Source of the DNA: Cristatella mucedo
Lineage: Eukaryota > Bryozoa > Phylactolaemata > Cristatellidae
Reading direction: 5' to 3'
Length of the DNA stretch: 64,000 bases
NCBI GenBank assembly: GCA_009760855.2
Contig: WPIO01000037.1
Location: 722,001 to 786,000 of the forward strand
A program made the translations under genes and the position numbers. Within the stretch, counting starts at the first letter, position 1. Each line of letters begins with the position of its first letter. Below the pieces are notes generated by a model that saw only the letters and a program-made list of their open reading frames with translations, was not told the DNA's origin and ran no database searches. Of this stretch, positions 57,062-64,000 are shown piece after piece.

Positions 57062-58640
57062 GGGAGCATCTCTGGGGAGTGTCCAGCAGTAGTCAGCCAG
57101 CATTATAGTCGACCATTTTACCTGGCATCTTTGTTGTGATATCTTTATGAAAGCTTCCGCTTTGTTCATCACTAGCTATACCACAGTCAGGGAGGAAATC
57201 CAAATGGGAATGAAGGAAGTGGATCTTTAGAGACATATTGTAGCCACGTTTCTGATACTGCATCGGCATTTCTTCTAGTGGTTCCTTGTAGTTTTCTGCC
57301 CTAACATTTCCGAGAAAGTTTGTAGACACGAAAGGCGAAAGACATTCCACGCTTGTTTCGCATCATCCTGCAGCAACAGCTGTTGAAGCGGTCATCTTTG
57401 AAGAGCTCTCGAATCTGAGGACCCACAAACTCCCTTTAATTTTTGCTTCGCTGAGCCGAGTGTATTTTTCATACAGGACTCGTAAAGCTGGCAAAGTCCG
57501 GTCCATGGCTGTCACGAAGTTCTCCATCAAAAATAGTTTGACGTGAAGGGGTGGTGGCAGGATTTTGCGAGCCTCGACCAGAGCTGGGTGCTGGATACTC
57601 TTTTCTCAAGCTGCTACATTTTTGTCTGCGAGTTCAATTCTTTCGCAAGTAGTGCAACTCGCTTGCTCGGTCATCCCATTCACACAAGAAACCTGTGTAT
57701 TTTGCATATCCCTGCTCCAGTCCCATTAAAAAGGGCAACTACCTTCAAGCCGCCACAGAGTTGCCAGCTGTACTTGTTATACTCAATGGAATTAAGTAGC
57801 TGCTTTAAGTTATGGTATGTCTCTTTCATGTGATGGATAGCATGCGCTACTTAAATAGATGGAAGACGGTTTCTATTGTGCAAAAGCACAGCTTTTAAAA
57901 CTCGATTTCGAAGAGTCTACAAAGAGTCTCCATTTTTGTGGGTCATGAGTAATTTGTAAGACGTCCATGAGGCCCTCAATATCGGAACAGAATATCAGAT
58001 AACGCTCCTTTTGGAAGAGAGGCTCCAAGTGCTGGTGGCACTTTCGATGTAAAGTAATTGTGACATCTTCTGTGAGAAGATTCCATGGTTGGAATCTTGA
58101 TCATAACAATTCTGCATTGTTCTTGGACAAGTCCAAATCACGAACCACGTCATTTAGTGTTTCCTGTGTTATTCTGTGTGGGATTGATGATGCACCACGG
58201 TGGAAATGGGGATCGCTTCATGCTGACGTAACAGAAGAAGAACAAGTCGGCTCACCTTTGTCCTCATCAGATGAATTAAGAGAATATTCGGCTGCTGAGG
58301 TGCTGGAATGGTGCTGGAATTCCCTCACATTGTACATCTAGTCTCAATGCTGACGGAATGTTTGGACAAACTGTTCTCGACTTCTTTTACTTCGCTATTC
58401 CACCTGAAAGAGGAGGGACCAAACAAAAGTAGCAGTAGTTTATTTTGTTGCTCGACTCTCTCCACACCATGCGGAATGCAAACGGCATTGATCGTCTTTT
58501 GCCGTTCAATACGGTGGAAGCTGTGTTGTGCATTTAGTACAACATATATGCACGGGCCCAAGGCTGGTCTTGGTCACCAACCTTGCATCCGAAGTAAAGA
58601 TGATATGCTCTCTTTATTTGAGAAGCGATAATGCCCTTCT
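57062..58640 (-). pseudogene. decayed transposon-associated ORF
   Basis: Read on the minus strand, fragments include 'DLDLSKNNAELL', 'WRLFVDSSKSS', 'ILPPPLHVKLFLMENFVTAMD', 'NFLGNVRAENYKE', 'NMSLKIHFLHSHLDFLPDCG' and 'SDEQSGSFHKDI'. From memory these match a repetitive protein family found in many copies in invertebrate genomes and usually treated as mobile-element derived; its function is unsettled. Stops and frameshifts divide the frame, so the copy is dead. The 45 bp at its C-terminal end ('gtgtccagcagtagtcagcc') occurs again at 55958-56000. Confidence 0.65.
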
Positions 58641-59018
58641 GGTTGGTAAATGTCAGTTACCCACAAATATAGCAAAAACTGCCCACGAATTAACGCACTT
58701 TTGAGGCATTAGTGTTCTGTATTGTACTTAAAAAGGCTCAACCTATTCTTTCTGACTGGGCTTTGTGACGTCAGCTTACTGCAGCAGTCGCCTGGCAGTC
58801 GTATTGCACTGCAGCAGAAAATGATGCAATCAACTCTGGATGATTTGTGCATGACGGTATTATGCAATGCGATGCACTATTACATCAGTCTAAAATTATT
58901 TAGGATGCTGTTGCCGTCCTACTGGATAGATTTACACGGTGAAACATAGAAAATGAACTATATGAAGTATCTTCAAAACGAGAGCCAATAAAACATTTTA
59001 CGGTTATATTCGTCTTGA

Positions 59019-59019
<1 letters not shown>

Positions 59020-59062
<43 letters not shown>
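59020..59062. repeat. (TA)n microsatellite
   Basis: About 40 bp of pure TA. Confidence 0.9.
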
Positions 59063-59079
59063 CATATTAGGTATTTCGA

Positions 59080-59520
59080 AAGTCGGTAACTATTTCAATA
59101 TTGACCGGCATATCATTCGGCCGCAAGCGCAGTGCTGGTAACGGCGCTTGTCCCAACCAACAGGTGACAAATATCGATGAAGCCTTAGCTTTAGATCGCA
59201 GGTTAGTGAGCCGCAGATGGCCGATGCCTCCTCAGGCGTCTATGCGACGGCAGCGGCAATAGCGAGCAGCCCTAAAAGTGACTTAAGCCTTAAGCGTACG
59301 TGTAAGCCTACTATCGACTGCCTGGAACTGGAGGGCTCCAGGTCTCTAGTACGTAGCCGTAGCGTGCAGCTCACTCGACAGCCCAAAGTGAACCGGCCTC
59401 GCTAGTGAGTCGGGCTTTGCATACCGCCTAGCCGCAGGCAATGACATAAGCGGTTCTAGTTATTATAAGTAATGAAATATGAATAGTAGCTAGGAAGTCA
59501 TAATCTGACTACTAACGTAG
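59080..59520. repeat. dispersed repeat family X, copy 3
   Basis: 'ttcggccgcaagcgcagtgc', 'gctttagatcgcaggttagt' and 'gacataagcggttctagtta' correspond to copies at 56.7 and 53.8-54.4 kb. A short ORF at 59217-59405 lies inside and is not supported. Confidence 0.45.
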
Positions 59521-59669
59521 CTGGCTAACGTTGAGCTGCATTGCTATTACTCCCGACTTCGACTCCTGCATGGTTCCGTGCATCGGCCTTTCAGCTTTCC
59601 TTGGAGCGCACTCCCGACATATATAATATAATAAATAAACTAGCTGATTTAACAGCCTCTTTGTGTATA

Positions 59670-59812
59670 GCGACAGAAGAGCCTTTACGGCTATCACCAC
59701 CGCTTGTAGTGGTGATAAAGAATCGCCCACCGCAGGAATCGAACCCACGACCTCGGGACCGAGGTCGTGAAAGCAACCGCCTTACCTAGTGTGCCAGCAC
59801 GGCTCACCATAC
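59670..59812 (-). repeat. SINE-B copy, minus strand
   Basis: The minus strand gives a consensus box B (ggttcgattcc, from 'ggaatcgaaccc' at about 59735-59746), then 'tgcggtgggcgattcttt' and 'gatagccgtaaaggctcttc'. Well preserved. Confidence 0.75.
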
Positions 59813-59919
59813 ATCGTGACATTCCCCGTCTTTTTAGACATTTAACACGAACCCAAAAAGCACTTTTGCTCAAAGCATCTGTACTCAGTCCTTGGGAATT
59901 TTCCTTTCTGTGGTTATGT

Positions 59920-60065
59920 GTGCGGACACTGTGCATGTTGTCATTAACCTATTGAAACGATTCCTTAACAGCATACAAAAAAGAGTCCGTTACAGCAAAC
60001 GCAAAGTGCTTAGAAATCAATGGAGTTCTCTTGGGGTGCTCTATAAATTTCGAAATAATAATAAT
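59920..60065 (+). repeat. LINE-B 3' tail
   Basis: 'gcggacactgtgcatgttgt', 'caaagtgcttagaaatcaat' and 'gagttctcttggggtgctct' followed by ATAAT repeats. Confidence 0.65.
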
Positions 60066-60791
60066 GCTACTACGAAGGGTAGTTAGCATTCTTCTATAAG
60101 GAGGCTGAAAATGACCGGTACTCAACGGCTGCTTAACTTCTGGTCTTCATCACCGGCAGAACCATTTGCTGTTTTTTTGGGTCATTAAATGCCGGGGCGG
60201 CCATAATGGGTCCTCAAAGCGCTCCGCGGGAGCACTTCGCGGTATCTCTGAGATGTAATTCAGTGAGATCCTCTTATCTCCACCTGACATCAATCGTAAG
60301 CCTTTCAGAGAATGCTATAATACCCGGCTCAGCAGCGTGCTTTTGGCCCCTCCCCTTCAATAGGGGCTCAGCGACAGTACTCTCTCGTGTCTTTTTTATA
60401 CTACAGCGGGCATTATGAGAATGTATGTGCATTATGTTAAGATTGACGTTTTGATGTAAACCGCCAATCAATCATTAGTGATGTGATGCAATTAAGCTTG
60501 AAGTATAGATTGACGCAGGCTAGATGCCGATCTTTTGCGGCCATGCATGCACGGCACTCTGCCTCGCTACGGGCTCCTAAAGGGCGGCCCGTAGGTAGCC
60601 GACGCAGTCCTCCCAAACTGCTAAAATTTTTGTTATATTTATTAATTTGTTTATCAAGATGAATCTTTTTATAGTAGAACAGTAACGGCTGATAAGTAAA
60701 GAGCAAGTACTGCTATTTACACAAACTCCATAAATATTTACAGTCTGTATATGCAATTATATACCTGTCTACTTAATGGCCAATTTTATAG

Positions 60792-60955
<164 letters not shown>

Positions 60956-61299
60956 TTTGTGTATTTGTATATTTATCCAAGCGAGTGGTGAAAACTATGC
61001 TGAAGTCTTGAATCCTTGAAAAACTTAGCATCATTATAATCAGAGTTCCATTTTCGGCAGGCAACTTTGATGTAGTATACACGAGAAAAAACTTTTAACC
61101 CATTTGCTATCTGACTGAAGCACTGCCTACCTGCATCCGGGGTCTGGCAACAGAGATCCAACACCATCGACTGGGCGGCGGGTGGTGCTGTAACTCCAGA
61201 TTTGAGCCACTGCTAAAGATTTGAATACAACTTTGGAATCGTAATAATAGAGGGAATGGAGAGAGGACAGAGAGTGAGGACCGAATGTGAGATAGAGCG

Positions 61300-61311
61300 A
61301 GCGAGCGAGCG

Positions 61312-61362
<51 letters not shown>
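61300..61362. repeat. (GAGC)n/(GA)n microsatellite
   Basis: Four GAGC units lead into about 48 bp of GA. Confidence 0.92.
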
Positions 61363-61364
<2 letters not shown>

Positions 61365-64000
61365 AATACAGTGCTCTTATAACTTGGTTAGCCATCAAAT
61401 TTAAGTCCGTCGAGGCAGTGGTTGGGCCTAGACGCTTCAGAAGCAGTCATGGCAAGCGTCCTCTTTCGCATTGTCGAAAGTTTACGTACGGAACTCAGTA
61501 ATGAAAGTTATTAAACGATATACAACTTTCTGCACTCTTACTTGAAATGGCCCTGATTAGAAGATATATAGACATTTGTGTCTTGGTATTGTGCAAGTCA
61601 ACACAGGTCTTCAGTGTTGCTATCACTGAAGACGATAGCTCTCTTTCTTTCTCTTTGCAAGACATGAACTTCGCCACATTCCCTACTTATCGGTCACAAG
61701 GCATGGGCCATATGGCATGCATTCTCCGCCGCGGCACGGAAGTGAGTCAGCCTAATAGCGATATGATAAAAGTGACTTCATTAATCAGTAAGTCTTATTA
61801 AATTATACATGATGTGTTTGACTAACTTCAATCTCTAAGCGCCGTTTTGACTTTATTTTGCCGTTTACTTAAAGTTTGTAGCTCAGACCAAAAGTAGTCA
61901 CCATGTTTTAACGCCGCCAATATGGCCTCTTATTTTGCTGCGTACATTAAGCTCCCTACTTCGAAGAAGCGCGGCGTTTCTTGGCTACAAGGAACATGAA
62001 AGAATGAAGGAGCGTCAGAGAAGTACCTGTAAGCCAATGGAGAGTCTCGCAGATTTTGGAGTCCCGAGTCTCACGTTCAAGCCATGCTGATGGTGGCAAT
62101 TCCTGCCGGTAATTGACGTCGGATATTTGGCGGCACTGCGCAGGACCTGCGCGGCTCTTGGGGCGAGGTGGAAATGGGCAGGGCGCTCTGAACGCGCCGG
62201 CCTCCCGACGCAGGGTCGGCGCCGCACGACCTCGCGCGGACGCAGTCCGTGCTGCTTCTTAGCAGTGCGTCGCTGCTGAGCTAGATAGAGCAGGCTGCAA
62301 TTACATGTAAATGTTCAGAGCTTTCATGTCGGTAAGAGTGTGCTGAAGAAATCTTAGACTGTGATTGTAGTGCGTTCAAATGCGTTCCGTCAAAGGACAC
62401 GTGGCCGAATCCGCATGCATAGGTGCTACAAAAGCTGACGGCGGGAATGCCTGTTACTACGGAGCAGTTGCGTGAAAATAAAGTGGACTCCTACAGCTTT
62501 TTCGACTAGCCTACTATCGCTACCGCGGCAAAGTGACTCTAACCGAAGGCGTGTGGGCACATAATCTCTTCATTGTATGACTGACGCAATTCAGCTCGCA
62601 GCGAAACACAATTTCGGAGGAAGTGCTTGACGATGCCATGGAATGCATTGTCCACCTACCTGCCACGTGGCGCGATGACCGAAAACGGCGTTTAATTTGA
62701 ACGTCGTCGGCCGACCCGAAGCGGCTCAGGTGTCTCTTGCTGTTGAGGTGAAGAACCGCTAGTTTGAAAATTAATTGCCAGTATTTTCGAGCTGGTGCCT
62801 TAGCTCAGGGATGCCCACACGGAGAGAGAATATTTCCGCTAGTTAACGGCTTTCGTTTTACTTAGGTAAGCTGCTCTTGCTAGTTGGTACTTCCGGACTA
62901 AGCTGCCGGCGAGGCTGTCCGCAGCACTGGCACCGAGCTCGGGTGGCTTGCACAGGGCGAGAGCGCTTTCGCTAAATCGGCGCGGTTAGGACAGTGTTCG
63001 AGACTGTTGGCGTTTCATGAATTGCAAGATCGAGGAGCCAGATAGCTCACGGCACTTATGGATTAGTCGGCATAAGAAGAAGCCCGCCTCAAGTCATGAT
63101 TAGTCAGTTGAACTTTCGATTTCGAGCTGGAGAGTTTTTCGGTATGGCTGGTACTGAGCACGCCTGCCTCTTTGTGACTTTTGGAGTGCCCGCTGGTCTA
63201 CGCTAAGTATACGGAGCTAATGTCGAGGTCATGGGCGTTCTCGATTGCTCCTGTGCTCTCTGCTGTGGATTTCATACCTTCGTGCACGGCGAAAGCATCC
63301 GCACAGCCTCGGCAAGCAGCGCTTCAAAGAAGCTCTGCCTCCGCCGGGTGTGCGTCGCTCTCGCTGGCAAAAACTAGCAGGACTGGGTTCGCTGTGTGCT
63401 CGCGTTGTGGCAAAAGGGCATCCGAGCTCAGAAGCCGCCGCTGCTGCAGCGAGCGAGCGAGCGAGCTCCTAATGCGCTCGGCTCTCTGCCACGCCCTACT
63501 CGCACGCATGCTTCTTTGCCCTAGCTCGTGCATCTCGATCTGTGACGCAACGCCAGGCACAAGGCCGAGATCGATGCTACTGAGCTGTCGTCGCTAATCA
63601 GCGAGCGGCCGCGCTCTCGGTGACCGACCGCCGCAAGAAATATTGCCACTTGCGGCCAGCGCCGCTCGATCTGGCTCCGTTCACTCAGTGGGAGAGCGCT
63701 CAAAGCTCCGAATCTATCGAAGTTCAAAGGCCGCAGTTCAAAGGCAAGACAGACCGACTAGACAGCTTACTGAAGACAGCTCATTAAGCGTCAATGAAGC
63801 GTCCGCCGTATCGGAGCGCGACCGGCGCTGCTCGAATTCTAGTCAGGCGACACTGCTCGGCCGAGTGCATGGTGCCCATGGTGTCATCTCGAGGTCGTTA
63901 CGCGAGTCACTATCGGCCTCTCTTTAAATTTGCTGTCCCAATTTTAGGGCAGCCTGAATTTATAGTGATCGCCGCTGCTTGCAGTGTACAACAAAAGATC
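61363..64000. other. no recognisable gene; GC-rich from 62.1 kb
   Basis: The segment 62100-62280 and the interval 62900-63900 are CpG-rich. Open frames such as 63181-63597 plus lack domains and splice support. A GAGC repeat lies near 63450-63466. Confidence 0.4.

Noticed and set aside
63181-63597. 138-residue Cys/Ser/Arg-rich ORF
   Set aside because: Lies in a GC-rich segment where frames stay open by composition; no family recognised and opposing frames are equally open.

Overview
The window is animal nuclear DNA, most likely from an invertebrate. It has genes split by GT-AG introns, intron-encoded box C/D snoRNA copies, L2/CR1-like non-LTR retrotransposon remnants, tRNA-derived SINEs, long (CT)n, (GA)n, (TA)n and (CA)n tracts, and CpG-rich islands. 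I see no operons, ribosome binding sites or prokaryotic elements. The species cannot be fixed from sequence alone. Gene density is low and most of the 64 kb is decayed repeats.

Left part (1-21 kb): scattered LINE and SINE debris and a long CT tract, then a minus-strand gene for a type II membrane protein of the MYORG/KIAA1161 class (glycoside hydrolase family 31 fold). Its large luminal exon is 9009-11171 and its membrane-anchor exon is 13482-13712. A low-complexity minus-strand exon at 19360-20371 is phase-compatible and could be its cytoplasmic N-terminus or a separate gene. The GH31 nucleophile motif is not recognisable, so a pseudo-enzyme is possible.

Middle part (21-43 kb): retrotransposon remnants of two families (called LINE-A and LINE-B here), two SINE families (SINE-A and SINE-B), an exact 79-bp minisatellite with one AP-1 site per unit, a 15-bp GC minisatellite inside a 2-kb CpG island, a MITE-like element with composite inverted ends, and a nested inverted repeat around a TA tract.

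The highlight is 43.4-46.3 kb. It is a plus-strand, apparently noncoding, snoRNA host gene in which a unit of about 228 bp is repeated in tandem. Each unit is an intron holding a 73-nt box C/D snoRNA followed by a 45-48-nt exon. Seven copies are intact or nearly so, one is damaged, and at least two more are decaying. The guide before box D is complementary to GTTAAAAAGCTC of 18S rRNA, the site served by SNORD36/U36 in vertebrates and snR47 in yeast. A second 10-nt stretch in the same RNA matches the 18S segment just downstream.

Right part (47-64 kb): a degraded but nearly full-length minus-strand LINE (48.6-51.4 kb), a frameshifted histone H2B pseudogene (52.7-53.1 kb), a decayed transposon-associated ORF (57.1-58.6 kb), a dispersed repeat family and further microsatellites. 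The last 3 kb is GC-rich with no recognisable gene.
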